Shown: piece by piece, positions 34,365 through 43,805 of the stretch
Numbering within the stretch: the first letter of the stretch is position 1
Layout: each line of letters begins with the position of its first letter
Assembly (NCBI GenBank): GCA_003605035.1
Contig: QZKJ01000008.1
Location: 1-64,000, forward strand
Direction: 5' to 3'
DNA length: 64,000 nucleotides
Source of the DNA: Desulfurivibrio sp.
GTDB lineage: Bacteria > Desulfobacterota > Desulfobulbia > Desulfobulbales > SURF-16
Program-made: the position numbers and the translations under genes
Notes under the pieces: model-generated
What the model saw: the letters and a program-made list of their open reading frames with translations, nothing else
Databases searched by the model: none
Told to the model about the DNA's origin: nothing

Positions 34365-35084
34365 TCAGGACTGCTTGTCCTGCGGACGCCTGACTTTATG
34401 GTGATGAACGCCGCCGCCATCCGCCACCAGGAGATCGGTGACCAGGCCGAGAAAAAGGCCGTGGCCGGCCAGACCGGCCCGCTGCTGCAGAGCCTCTGCC
34501 AGTCTTTCCGGCTCCGCCAGCGGGCCGAAGCGGCAATCGGCCAGCACATTGCCCTGGTCGGTGCGAAACAGCCCGCCGCCTGCGGTGCGGCGCAGCAGCA
34601 CCTCGGCCCCCAGCCCTTCGAGATAGCGGAGCTGGGAGGCCAGACCGAATGGCACAATCTCCACCGGCAGGCGGCAGCGCGCCCCCAGCTGCCGCACCAG
34701 CTTGGCGCCGTCCACCACGATGATCTCCCGGCTGCTGGCCTGGGCCACGATCTTCTCGCGCAGCAGGGCGCCGCCAGCCCCCTTGATGAGGTTTCCATGG
34801 GGGTCCACCTCGTCTGCCCCGTCAATGGTCAGATCAATGGCCGGGATATCGTTAAAATCGGTGAGGGCAATGCCTGCCTGGCGGGCGTCCTGCGCCACCT
34901 GGCTTGAGCAGGGCACGGCCCTGATGTCCCGCAGCACGCCCTGTTGCAATCTTTCCGCAATCAGCCGCAGGGCCCAGATGGCGGTGCTGCCGTGGCCCAG
35001 GCCGATGACCATGCCCGACTCGACCAGCCGGGCCGCCGCTTCGCCGGCCTCTTTTTTCTGCAGGGTTTGGGGTTCGTTGTTCAC
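34365..35084 (-). CDS. rpiA: Ribose-5-phosphate isomerase A
   Basis: 239 residues from GTG 35084. RpiA motifs: GLGHGSTAIWALRL (substrate phosphate loop) near 27, IDLTIDGADEVDPHGNLIKG near 82-101, GGALLREKIVA, VVDGAKLV, and DQGNVLADC near 175. It interconverts ribose 5-phosphate and ribulose 5-phosphate in the non-oxidative pentose phosphate pathway. A GTG 75 bases further upstream is possible, but GAGG lies eight bases before 35084 and the resulting length fits the family. It lies in a group with transketolase, which shares its pathway. Confidence 0.88.
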   Translation of the reverse strand: MNNEPQTLQKKEAGEAAARLVESGMVIGLGHGSTAIWALRLIAERLQQGVLRDIRAVPCSSQVAQDARQAGIALTDFNDIPAIDLTIDGADEVDPHGNLIKGAGGALLREKIVAQASSREIIVVDGAKLVRQLGARCRLPVEIVPFGLASQLRYLEGLGAEVLLRRTAGGGLFRTDQGNVLADCRFGPLAEPERLAEALQQRAGLAGHGLFLGLVTDLLVADGGGVHHHKVRRPQDKQS

Positions 35085-35192
35085 CGTCTCAGCCTCGCCT
35101 TGCCATTCCAGGCCAATGCATTCACCGGCCGGCAACAGCCCGGCCAGCAGAAAGCTCACCAGATAAGAATGGCAGGCCCGACGCGACCTCCC

Positions 35193-35858
35193 TTACTCCT
35201 CGAAAACCAGGCTCTCGGCCTTGATGCCCATCTCCTGCAACGCCGTCGTGACCTCTGTCAGGAAAATTTCCGGCCCGCAGACATAAAAATAGCCGCTGCG
35301 GTCGACGAGCCATTCCTCCAGAAAATCCCGATCAATACGGCGGTCGTCGTAGCCCGGCCCGCTTACCCTGGTACAGGTGAACAGCGCATTGACCCCAAAA
35401 TAGTGGCGCAGCTCCTTTTCATAGATGACGTCGTCCGGGGTCTTGTTGGAAAAAAGCAGGCGGCTGCGGGACTGCCCGCCTTTTCTGGCCTGCTGCCGGA
35501 AAATGGCGAGAAAGGGGGTGATGCCCGCCCCGGCGGCGAGAAAGGTGCCAGGCCCTTTGTAGCTGATGGTGCCGAAGGGCTCGGAAATCAGCAGCCGGGC
35601 GCCCGGGGCCAGGGTATGGAGCCGGTCGGTCACCCCGGCATGGTCTGGGTAGCGCTTGATGGTAAATTCCAGGACCCGGTCGTCGGTGAGGCAGGTGGGG
35701 GTAAAGGGCCGGCCCTCCTCCCGCCAGCGCGGCTCATCAATGACCAGCTCAACCCCCTGGCCGGGGGTGAAGGAAAATCCCTCCGGCCGCTCCAGGACAA
35801 AGCGCTTGACATCATGGGTGACAAACTGACTCATCAAAAGAGTTGTTTGAAATTGCAT
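35193..35858 (-). CDS. FAD-dependent ferredoxin/flavodoxin reductase-like oxidoreductase
   Basis: 221 residues. An FAD-binding barrel (about 1-100) has FSFTPGQGVELVI and GRPFTPTCL, and the NAD(P) domain (about 101-221) has FLAAGAGITPFLAIF, LLFSNKTPDDVIYEKEL and YVCGPEIFL. No iron-sulfur cysteines are present. The family moves electrons between NAD(P)H and a small carrier. GAGGAGC lies about seven bases before ATG 35858. It follows transketolase by 28 bases, so it is likely co-transcribed with it; why such an enzyme belongs with pentose phosphate genes is not evident. Confidence 0.85.
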   Translation of the reverse strand: MQFQTTLLMSQFVTHDVKRFVLERPEGFSFTPGQGVELVIDEPRWREEGRPFTPTCLTDDRVLEFTIKRYPDHAGVTDRLHTLAPGARLLISEPFGTISYKGPGTFLAAGAGITPFLAIFRQQARKGGQSRSRLLFSNKTPDDVIYEKELRHYFGVNALFTCTRVSGPGYDDRRIDRDFLEEWLVDRSGYFYVCGPEIFLTEVTTALQEMGIKAESLVFEE

Positions 35859-35886
35859 ATGGTTTGCTCCTCGTTTTTGATTAATC

Positions 35887-37734
35887 TCAATTTTTGCCGA
35901 CCAGTTCCCTGACCTTGTCCGCGATGACTTTGGCGGATATTTCCTCAAAATCAAGCAGCTCCCGCGGTTTGCCGCTTTTCGGTTTCCGGCGGACCGCCAG
36001 GCTCGCCACCCTTGCCCCGTCATCCCACAGGGCGCTGCGCACCGCCTCCCCCAGCCCTCCTTCAGGCACATGGTCCTCCACGGTGATGAGCAGCCCCGAG
36101 GCCGCCGCGGCCTGGCGCAGGGTCTTGTCATCCAGCGGCTTGATGCAGTACAGATCAATGACCCCCACGGCAATGCCCTCCTGCTGCAGGGCCTCACAGG
36201 CGGCCAGGGCCTCGTGCACGGTGATGCCGGCCGCCACCAGCACGGCCAGGTCGGCCTCGCTGGCGCGCAGCACCTTGCTGCCGCCCAGGGGGAACTCCTC
36301 TTTTGGCTCATACAGCACCGGCGTATCCATGCGGGTGGTCCGCAGGTAGACGATGCCGCGGTGGCTGGCCGCCTCGGCCACCAGCTTTTCGGTGCTCACC
36401 GCGTCACAGGGGTAGAGCACCACGCCGTTGATAATGGTGCGGAAAAAGGCGATGTCCTCCAGCCCCATCTGGCTCGGGCCGTCCATGCCGATGGAGACCC
36501 CGGCATGGGAGCCGACGAACTTGATATTGGCGTCGGAGTACTGGCTCATGCGGATCTGATCATAGGCCCGGCTCATGAAGGCGGCAAAGGTCGAGACAAA
36601 GGGGATCTTGCCGCGGCCGGCAAAACCCAGGGCCGCACCCGCCATATTCTGCTCGGCGATATACATCTCGAAAAAGCGTTCGGCATGGATTTCCTTGAAG
36701 TACTGGGCCATGGTGGAATTGCTCACCTCGCCGTCCAGACTGATCATCTCGGGAAAGGCCGGGAAGAGCCGGTTCAGGGCCCTGCCGTAAGCCTCGCGGG
36801 TGGAGACCAGCTCTCCCGCTGCATAGACCGGCGGCGCCGCCTCGGCTGTAACCCGCCGATCCGGCTGCAGATCATGGGGCAGGGGGATAAAACCCCGCAC
36901 CCCTTCATCCACTTCCCCCAGTTCGGCCAGGCCCAGGGCAAGCTCCTCCTTGTTCAGGGTCTTGCCGTGCCAGCCGTTCTGGTCCTCGATAAAGGAAACG
37001 CCCTTGCCCTTGATGGTCCTGGCAATGATCATCACCGGCCGGTCGACATACTGGTCCGCCTGGCGGTAAGCGTTCAGGATCTCTTCCAGGTTATGGCCGT
37101 CAATCAGCAGGGTGTGCCAGTCAAAGGCCTCGGCCCGCCGCCGGTAGGCGTCAAGATTATGGCCGTACATGGTTTCCCCCCGCTGGCCCAGGCGGTTGAC
37201 ATCAAGCACCGCCACCAGGTTGTCCAGCCGGTAATGGGCGGCAATCTCCATCGCCTCCCACACCGAGCCCTCCGCCATCTCGCTGTCGCCGAGCAGCACA
37301 TAGGTCCGGTAGGTCAGCTTGTCCAGCCTGGAATTGAGCGCCAGGCCGACGCCGATGGACAGCCCCTGGCCCAGGGAGCCGGTGGCTGCTTCGGCGTAGC
37401 GGAAAGCGGCGGTGGGATGCCCTTCCAGGGCGCTGCCGAAGCGGCGGTAAGTCTGCAGCTCCTCCTGGGACACCTTGGCGGCCGCGGCCCACAGGGCGTA
37501 AAAGAGCGGCGAGGCATGCCCCTTGGAGAACAACAGCCGGTCATTATTGAGGTGATCCGGGTGATCGGCATCAAAACGGAAGGTGCCGCCAAAGAGCAGC
37601 CCCACCATCAACTCCACCGCGGACAGCGACGAGGTGGGATGCCCGGAGCCCACCCTGGTGGTCATGGTCAGAATGTTATAGCGGATCAGCCGGGCGATTT
37701 TTTCCAGCTCAACCTTGGTCTGTAGATTTTTCAT
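35887..37734 (-). CDS. tkt: Transketolase
   Basis: 615 residues, a single-chain transketolase of the shorter type. The N-terminal thiamine-diphosphate domain has TTRVGSGHPTSSLSAVELM (28-46), FSKGHASPLFYALW, and GDSEMAEGSVWEAMEIAAHY with VLDVNRLGQ (metal and diphosphate site). The pyrimidine domain has EQNMAGAALGFAGRGKIPF (catalytic Glu) and FVGSHAGVSIGMDGPS. It moves two-carbon units between sugar phosphates in the cytosol. First gene of a likely operon tkt, flavin reductase, rpiA, membrane protein. The 287 bases upstream (to 38021) show no gene. Confidence 0.93.
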   Translation of the reverse strand: MKNLQTKVELEKIARLIRYNILTMTTRVGSGHPTSSLSAVELMVGLLFGGTFRFDADHPDHLNNDRLLFSKGHASPLFYALWAAAAKVSQEELQTYRRFGSALEGHPTAAFRYAEAATGSLGQGLSIGVGLALNSRLDKLTYRTYVLLGDSEMAEGSVWEAMEIAAHYRLDNLVAVLDVNRLGQRGETMYGHNLDAYRRRAEAFDWHTLLIDGHNLEEILNAYRQADQYVDRPVMIIARTIKGKGVSFIEDQNGWHGKTLNKEELALGLAELGEVDEGVRGFIPLPHDLQPDRRVTAEAAPPVYAAGELVSTREAYGRALNRLFPAFPEMISLDGEVSNSTMAQYFKEIHAERFFEMYIAEQNMAGAALGFAGRGKIPFVSTFAAFMSRAYDQIRMSQYSDANIKFVGSHAGVSIGMDGPSQMGLEDIAFFRTIINGVVLYPCDAVSTEKLVAEAASHRGIVYLRTTRMDTPVLYEPKEEFPLGGSKVLRASEADLAVLVAAGITVHEALAACEALQQEGIAVGVIDLYCIKPLDDKTLRQAAAASGLLITVEDHVPEGGLGEAVRSALWDDGARVASLAVRRKPKSGKPRELLDFEEISAKVIADKVRELVGKN

Positions 37735-38021
37735 TATTTTCCTCCGCTGCGCCTTGTTTCATGCCGCGCGATCTTAACCTGGACGTGGAAAAACCGCCGT
37801 CTTCCGCTCGCTGTGGCAGCAGCCTGGACCGGCATCCAGTCAGACAGGACAGAATCCGAAACCACAAGACAGAAATGGCTGCCTGCCCCCCTCCTTCAGC
37901 CTCAGTAATACCCTGACTCCCTGCTGAGACAAAAAACATGCCACAAATCTTCTCTTTTTCCGGCAGGGGGAAAAGGCCATAACACCGGACTGCATAACGG
38001 TTTCTTGTCGATAGTGTCCGG

Positions 38022-38381
38022 TCAGCCGTGGCCCAGCTCCAGCAGGTAGCTGCGAAGCGCTGCCGCGTTGTTGTGCTCCAGGTCCCTGGCGGCAAACACC
38101 AGGGTCAGCCTGCCTTTGGCTGCCAGGGCGGCAAGTTTGCGTACCAGTTCGCCCCGGCTGTCCAGCTCGCGACGGTATTGCTCCACAAAACCCTCCCACC
38201 TGGCGGGATCATGGTTGAACCACTTGCGTAATTCGCTGCTCGGGCCGATATCCGGCAGCCACTCGTCAAGTCCGGCCTCCTCTTTGCGGAGCCCGCGGGG
38301 CCAGAGCCGGTCCACCAGCACCCTGGCGCCGTCACTCTTTGCCGGCCGTTCATAGGCCCGTTTCAACCTGATATCCATCAT
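38022..38381 (-). CDS. DUF488 family protein
   Basis: 119 residues: MDIRLKRAYERP, then GARVLVDRLWPRGLRKEEAGL, LRKWFNHDPARWEGFVEQYRREL and LVFAARDLEHNNAAAL, all characteristic of the short DUF488 (YeaO-like) proteins. The function is unknown. The conserved Arg/Trp/Pro motifs suggest a binding pocket. GGAGAG stands eight bases before ATG 38381. It is a stand-alone gene facing away from the large unknown gene at 38597. Confidence 0.85.
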   Translation of the reverse strand: MMDIRLKRAYERPAKSDGARVLVDRLWPRGLRKEEAGLDEWLPDIGPSSELRKWFNHDPARWEGFVEQYRRELDSRGELVRKLAALAAKGRLTLVFAARDLEHNNAAALRSYLLELGHG

Positions 38382-38596
38382 CGCTTTCTCTCCAACCCGC
38401 CGGGCGGCTGACCGCATTTACCTGCCTTGCCGGCCCGGGAGGCGCCGGAACGTCAGGCTACCTGACAGCTTATGCAAGCAGGCTGCCAAGCGCTCGCCGA
38501 GTACCCGGCTGGCATGCAAATTGATAATGCTGACATGGTTGAGGGCTTTGCGGCAGGATGATCCCGCGAAAATCAGACAAGAAAGAGGAGCAGGCC

Positions 38597-41500
38597 ATGG
38601 GAACTGACAGCAATCAGGATTACAGACAATTTCTACGATCCGCATACGCGGCCATGGAGCCGGACGAGGCCCTGCGGGCCGCGCCAGGCGCCTTGATCGG
38701 CGTCAGCCCCGCAGCCGAATCGGCGCTGGCCGCGCTCAACATCAGATCGATTTTCGACCTGGCCGCCTCGCAGGTGTTTGCCGCGGCGGAGGGCCTGGTC
38801 GCCATCGGGCAGGACCCGGCGAGCGTTGAGGCCCGCCTGAACGTGGTGGCGGGGGATGTCGCCCGCGTACCGGCCGGCATGCCGGTGCGCGAACTGGCGG
38901 GCCAGCCCATCACCATTCTGCGCGCCGTCGACGAGGCCGCGGCAGCCGCGCTGGCCGCGGCGCTCGATGTGGCAAGCATCAGGGATCTCGCCCTCTGGCC
39001 TCCCTATCTGGCGGCCAGGGCCATCCTCAACGCCGGCTTTTTCCCCGAACAGACCGCGGCATTCGATCCCCAGGCGCCGCCGGATCTGCTGCCAAAAACC
39101 GGTGTGTACCCGACGGAACGGGTCTTTTTCAAAAAGCTGGTCATCGACGCCGTCCCTGAGCCCGCCACCGGCGCCCTGCCCATCGAACAGGCAGAACCGC
39201 TGGACCTCACGGCGGTTCTGGCGGCGCCGGCCGGTTTCAGCCGGCTTGCCACGGGCGCCCTGCTCACCTTCAGCCAGTCGTGGTTCTCCCAGGGACTCAC
39301 CCTCGGCTCTCTACTGCACAGCACCTCCCTGGCGCCCGGCGAGAGCACGCGGATCGCGGTGATCGACTGGTCGCGGCGGAGCCGGGCCGCGGCCAGCGAG
39401 GACATCTCTGAATCGGAACTGCTGTCCAACACCATGAGCCACAGCCGCGCCATCAGCGAGGTGACGAACGCCACGGCCAGCGAGTTTCAAAGCGGGCGGT
39501 CCAGCACCTCCGCCAAATCGACCACGGAACAGGGCGGCGTGGGTTTTGGCCTGGAAATCGGCCCCCTGGCCATCGGCGGTTCCGGCGGGGTGTCCAGCAC
39601 CACCACGGAGGCGATGACCGCCTCGTCCTCCTTCGGCGCACGTGATCTTGCCGCCCAGTACGCCCAGCAGATCAACGACCGCAGCCAGCAGAACGCCTCG
39701 TCGGTGCGCAACCGGCGGGCTTCGGTGGTGCGCGAGGTTTCCCAGGCCGAACACGAACAGATTTCGACCAGGGTCATCACGAATTACAACCACATGCATG
39801 CCCTGTCGATCCATTACTACGAAGTGGTCCAGGCCTTTCGCACCACCACCCAACTCGAACGGGCCGAGCGCTGCCTCTTCGTGCCGGTGAAGCTGGCCGA
39901 CTTCGGCGACCCCGCCACGGTGGAGCGCTGGCGCCTGACGCTTGCCGCCGCGGCCCTCACGGACCGCACCCGCCGCCAGTTGACCGTCGAGTACGGCGTG
40001 GTGGAAATCATTCCCCAGACGCCGCGCATCAGGCCGGGCGGCATTGTCCACGGCGGCCTGGGCGGCGGGGTCTTCACCACCTTCAGGCTGGCGCGGAGCG
40101 TGCCGGCTGGCGCCCCAATTCCGGCTGACGGCGAGGCGGCCCCCGCCCCTGCCGGACCCGAGGCTGACAACCCGGCGGCCCCGGCCATTCCCCCGGCCGC
40201 CGCAACCGTTGACTACCGGCGCGCGCCGCTCAATGCCCCGGCCGCGCTGCTCAGCCTCAAGGGCTGGAACATCGAGCAGCTGAACAGGGCCGGCTGGGCC
40301 ACCGGCCGGGTGCTGATGAAGGCTGGCTCGGACTCGGTCTTCATCTCCGACGATGCGCTGCTGGTAGGATTTTCGCTGCAGGCCGGCGCGGCGGCGCGTT
40401 TTGTGGTCCGCCTGCACAACGGCGACGAGGTGACGCCTGCGGCCACGACCGCTTCCGCCTTCACCTGCGGCGCCCCGGTTGCCATCGGCGAACTCGCCTC
40501 CATTGCCGTGCAGTTTGCCGGCCCGCAGAATCTCGGCACAGCGCTGGTGTTGCAGCTCAACCTGCTCGGTACCGTGACTCCGCTTGATGTGCCGGTCGTG
40601 CTCCAGCCGATGAGCGTGCCGCGGGAGGTGGTCAAATTCGGGGGCGCGAAGTCGGCCCGCGAACTGCTCGATCACCTGCAGGCAAACCGCCTGCACTATA
40701 CCCAGGCCATCCTGCGCTCCCTCGACGCCGCCAGCGTGGCGGCGCTGCTTGCGCGCTTCACCTACCGCGGCCTGCCGCTTGGCCAGCTGGTCGACCCGCA
40801 GCCGTTTACCGTGATGGCGAACTTTCTCGTCTTCCGGCTGAACGTGGAGAGCGGCGGCGAGCCGGCTGATTCAGGCTGGGCCGCGGAGCAGACCGCCTGG
40901 CAGGAGTGGCTCAGGCGGCGGGGGCTCGACAGCCCGGCCCCGAGGAGCGAGATCATCCCGCTCCCCTCCGGCGGGGTATTCGCCGAGGCCGTGCTGGGCC
41001 GCTACAACGCGGCGGAAAAAACCGATCTCACCCGCTTCTGGAACTGGCAGGATTCGCCCATCCCCATCATGGCGCCGGAGATCGCGCCCCTGCAGGCCGG
41101 CTCCCGGGCCCAGGCCGAGAACCTCACCCCCGGGCAGCTCTCCGCCCCGGTCCTGTCGATCCAGAGCCCGACAGCCCTGCCTGATGCGGTGGGCATCGCG
41201 GCCATTATCACGGCGATCCAGAATGGCAACATGTTCCGCGACATGAGCGGCATGGCGCAAACGGCACTGCTGGCCCAGGCGGCCCTGCAGGCCAGCGCCC
41301 AGGGCGCCACCGCGGTGGGCGAGCAGGCGGGACAGAACCTGAAGACGGTGATGGAGAACAACACGGAGCGCATGCGCATCGCCGCGCAGGTCGCCACCGG
41401 CGGGGCCTCCGGCCTGGCCGGGGGCGGCGGAGGCGGGATGACGGGCCGGCCGGCCAAAAATGTGACCGAGGAGGGGGCCCGCCTGAATTTTGCCCGGGAC

Positions 41501-42463
41501 CTCGATGCCCGCCCGCCGGCGCCGGCGCAGGCCACGACGGCCCCGCGCAGCGGGCCGGTCGCCTCGTCGGCCGAGTTTGCCGCCAGCGCGGAGGTCACGC
41601 CGCCGCAGACCATCGAACGCGACCTCTTCAACCGCCAGACCGGCGGCGCCGCCGAGGACCTGGCCAACCAGACCCTGGGCTTGGCCTCCTCGAGTTCCGG
41701 CACCCTCCCCGGTCCGCAGCTTCCCCGCATGATCCTCTTCGAACTGGCGAGCTGTGCGGCTTTCGCCGCCCCCTGGGCCGACGAACCCGCGGAAGTGCTG
41801 GCCCTGCAGAATGGCAGCTGGCGGCCGGCGACCCCTGACTTCGACGTGGTAGCCACCCCCACCACCAGCGCCGGCGGCCGGGCTACCAAGCCGATCCCGC
41901 AACAGGTGGCTACCCTGGAAAATCTCATCAGCTCGATCGTTTTCTTCGCCCCGAAGATGACAAGCATATTCCCCAACCAGGCGCCGGTACCGACCCGGGT
42001 GCGCCGCCTGAATCTGTTCCTCTACTGCGGCAGCCAGGTCCTCGAGCTGCAGGGCACCCTCAACCCGAACGGCACGCGGGTGTCCACCCTGGGCCCCACG
42101 GCGGACCTCAAGGCAGGGGTGCTGGATGACAACATCCTCACCACGATCAGAAACGATCCCGCCAACCAGGCCACCCTGACAACCCTGCACCAGGCCTGGA
42201 CCGAAGACGCGGAGATCTGGCTTTACAGCAGCGGCGGCGTCCCCGGCGATGCGCTGGCGCAGTCCTTCGCCACCACCATGGGCGCCACCGTGCGCGCCTT
42301 CAGCGAGCCGTTCTGGGTGCTGCCCGCCTTTGACGCCCCGGCAAAAAGGATCCTCGCCCGCAACGAGGCCGGCATTGGCGCCGACTTTACCGCGGCCCAG
42401 GCCACGAAAACAACGCGGCTTTTCTCACTCGACCCGCTGTCGACCCGCTCCTTCCGGCCATGA
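38597..42463 (+). CDS. Large multidomain protein of unknown function
   Basis: 1288 residues from ATG 38597 (GAGGAG 6 bases upstream); no signal peptide or membrane helix. I do not recognise the family. Visible parts: two helix-hairpin-helix-like segments (GVSPAAESALAALNIRSIFDLA near 37-58, and a similar one near 115-145); a conserved-looking block LAPGESTRIAVIDWSRRSRA near 250; a Ser/Thr/Gly-rich helical stretch (about 270-370); a His-rich NYNHMHALSIHYYEVVQAF near 395; a Pro/Ala linker (about 500-530); a beta-rich middle; a Gly run near 940; and a C-terminal domain with FLYCGSQVLELQG near 1141 and EIWLYSSGG near 1203. The gene is clearly richer in G and C than its neighbours. It stands alone on the plus strand. 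Confidence 0.85.
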   Translation: MGTDSNQDYRQFLRSAYAAMEPDEALRAAPGALIGVSPAAESALAALNIRSIFDLAASQVFAAAEGLVAIGQDPASVEARLNVVAGDVARVPAGMPVRELAGQPITILRAVDEAAAAALAAALDVASIRDLALWPPYLAARAILNAGFFPEQTAAFDPQAPPDLLPKTGVYPTERVFFKKLVIDAVPEPATGALPIEQAEPLDLTAVLAAPAGFSRLATGALLTFSQSWFSQGLTLGSLLHSTSLAPGESTRIAVIDWSRRSRAAASEDISESELLSNTMSHSRAISEVTNATASEFQSGRSSTSAKSTTEQGGVGFGLEIGPLAIGGSGGVSSTTTEAMTASSSFGARDLAAQYAQQINDRSQQNASSVRNRRASVVREVSQAEHEQISTRVITNYNHMHALSIHYYEVVQAFRTTTQLERAERCLFVPVKLADFGDPATVERWRLTLAAAALTDRTRRQLTVEYGVVEIIPQTPRIRPGGIVHGGLGGGVFTTFRLARSVPAGAPIPADGEAAPAPAGPEADNPAAPAIPPAAATVDYRRAPLNAPAALLSLKGWNIEQLNRAGWATGRVLMKAGSDSVFISDDALLVGFSLQAGAAARFVVRLHNGDEVTPAATTASAFTCGAPVAIGELASIAVQFAGPQNLGTALVLQLNLLGTVTPLDVPVVLQPMSVPREVVKFGGAKSARELLDHLQANRLHYTQAILRSLDAASVAALLARFTYRGLPLGQLVDPQPFTVMANFLVFRLNVESGGEPADSGWAAEQTAWQEWLRRRGLDSPAPRSEIIPLPSGGVFAEAVLGRYNAAEKTDLTRFWNWQDSPIPIMAPEIAPLQAGSRAQAENLTPGQLSAPVLSIQSPTALPDAVGIAAIITAIQNGNMFRDMSGMAQTALLAQAALQASAQGATAVGEQAGQNLKTVMENNTERMRIAAQVATGGASGLAGGGGGGMTGRPAKNVTEEGARLNFARDLDARPPAPAQATTAPRSGPVASSAEFAASAEVTPPQTIERDLFNRQTGGAAEDLANQTLGLASSSSGTLPGPQLPRMILFELASCAAFAAPWADEPAEVLALQNGSWRPATPDFDVVATPTTSAGGRATKPIPQQVATLENLISSIVFFAPKMTSIFPNQAPVPTRVRRLNLFLYCGSQVLELQGTLNPNGTRVSTLGPTADLKAGVLDDNILTTIRNDPANQATLTTLHQAWTEDAEIWLYSSGGVPGDALAQSFATTMGATVRAFSEPFWVLPAFDAPAKRILARNEAGIGADFTAAQATKTTRLFSLDPLSTRSFRP

Positions 42464-42815
42464 CCCCTTATTTTCCGTATAGAGGCGCCGGAATTGCGTG
42501 GGTATTTTCCGCATCACAGATAATGCGATACCGCGGGCCAGAGCCTTCGCCCCATCTGGACGAGATCCGCCAGGGCAACTAACGCGGACCAACGGCCAGG
42601 CCCAGGAGCCGAAGCGGTCGCTTTCGTGGAAATCAGTTTTTCCGGCGCATTTTTCAGGTTAGAAATGGAAACAGGCAGGTGTCCCCCGAATTCGCCCGCG
42701 GACTGCTTGTTCCTTCGCACTCCATCCGCAGCTGCCGGAACGTGATAATCACCAGCTTGTCTGGTGCATTTTATTGTTGGAAATCAGTCAATTATCAGCG
42801 AATTCAAAAATATAC
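42464..42815. other. Gene-free stretch between two likely acquired genes
   Basis: 352 bases between the convergent ends of the 1288-residue protein and the NERD gene. Base composition shifts here from GC-rich to AT-richer. No hairpin terminator or gene found. Confidence 0.45.
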
Positions 42816-43805
42816 TCAAGCTTTCTTCTGACATTCCATGCAGTAGATGTTGCCTGCGAAACGTTTTTTATTAACCCAACAGAACTTCGCGACATTGTAT
42901 GTGATCGACACACCGCAAGAATGACAAACAAGCTTTTGCTTGGGCTTTTTCGCCTCATCAGTAGAACCGGCCTTGGCTTCAGCCTGAGGTGGCTTTTCCG
43001 GTCCGCCCATTGTCGTTTTCACCGCCTTGAGCGTTTCAAGGGAGGAAGCCAGAGCCGCGAGAGGTGGTTGCCACGACGAGGACAGCCCAAACTTTGCCGC
43101 CCAATCGAACTGGATCGGCTTATGGCACTGAGCGATCTTCTCCCCGAGATCTTTCAAAGTCTCTTGCCCGATCAACTTGGCAATGTTGAGCGGGTTGTTG
43201 TTGTCATCTATCGCCTTATCGATGGTTTTAAAGAGCTGATCTATCTTGATGATGCTCTCAATGCCATCGATCCTTGCTTTTGGCCTGCTGATCCTTGCTC
43301 CATTTGATATCAGAACAAGGCTCTTGAGGGTGGGCTTGATGGTTAAGCCCATCCGAGTTGGTAGTGCAATTCCGCCGGAATCGAAGAAGCGCTTCAGTAT
43401 GAGGAGATGCTTGTTGTTCTGTTCAATCGGAGATGAGACTCCGTAAGGCTTACTGCCCCTGAACGTAGAGAACTCGCCATGCTCATTTATTGCGATACCC
43501 TCCGAGAAATGTTTGCTCTCACACACCCACACTTCCATGAACCGGTTGATCAAGAGGTGGTCAATCTGCGCAACCAAACCGCCATGCTCGATGCGGAGAT
43601 CGTGGATTACCACCCAGTTTTTGGACTCACCCCAGTGCACCTTTATCTCGTAAGCAGCTTCTTCCTCTCCTCGAATACCGGCTTTTATGTTGAGGATTTC
43701 GCGCTCTATTCTTCTCTTGGTGCTCGAATCGGCTCCTGGATGTGCCAAGAGAGTTTGAAGAGCTTCTATTTGGCATTGCTTGTCATCGGCGTTCTTAATG
43801 ATCAT
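42816..43805 (-). CDS. NERD (nuclease-related domain) protein with C-terminal zinc ribbon
   Basis: 329 residues. The NERD domain (about 40-160) has the PD-(D/E)xK-type arrangement GLVAQIDHLLINRFMEVWVCESKHF, with Asp82 and the E-S-K catalytic pair near 96-98. A helical region follows, then a C-terminal zinc ribbon (about 291-327) with CHSCGVSITYNVAKFC and YCMEC, resembling topoisomerase or restriction-type ribbons. NERD proteins are presumed DNA-processing enzymes, often in mobile or defence contexts. Codon use and base composition are AT-richer than the flanking genes, which suggests acquisition. No partner gene is adjacent. Confidence 0.82.
   Translation of the reverse strand: MIIKNADDKQCQIEALQTLLAHPGADSSTKRRIEREILNIKAGIRGEEEAAYEIKVHWGESKNWVVIHDLRIEHGGLVAQIDHLLINRFMEVWVCESKHFSEGIAINEHGEFSTFRGSKPYGVSSPIEQNNKHLLILKRFFDSGGIALPTRMGLTIKPTLKSLVLISNGARISRPKARIDGIESIIKIDQLFKTIDKAIDDNNNPLNIAKLIGQETLKDLGEKIAQCHKPIQFDWAAKFGLSSSWQPPLAALASSLETLKAVKTTMGGPEKPPQAEAKAGSTDEAKKPKQKLVCHSCGVSITYNVAKFCWVNKKRFAGNIYCMECQKKA

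Noticed and set aside
34280-34825. Upstream extension of the four-helix membrane protein
   Set aside because: This is the shifted-frame shadow of rpiA; the true ATG at 34279 has AAAGGAG in front.
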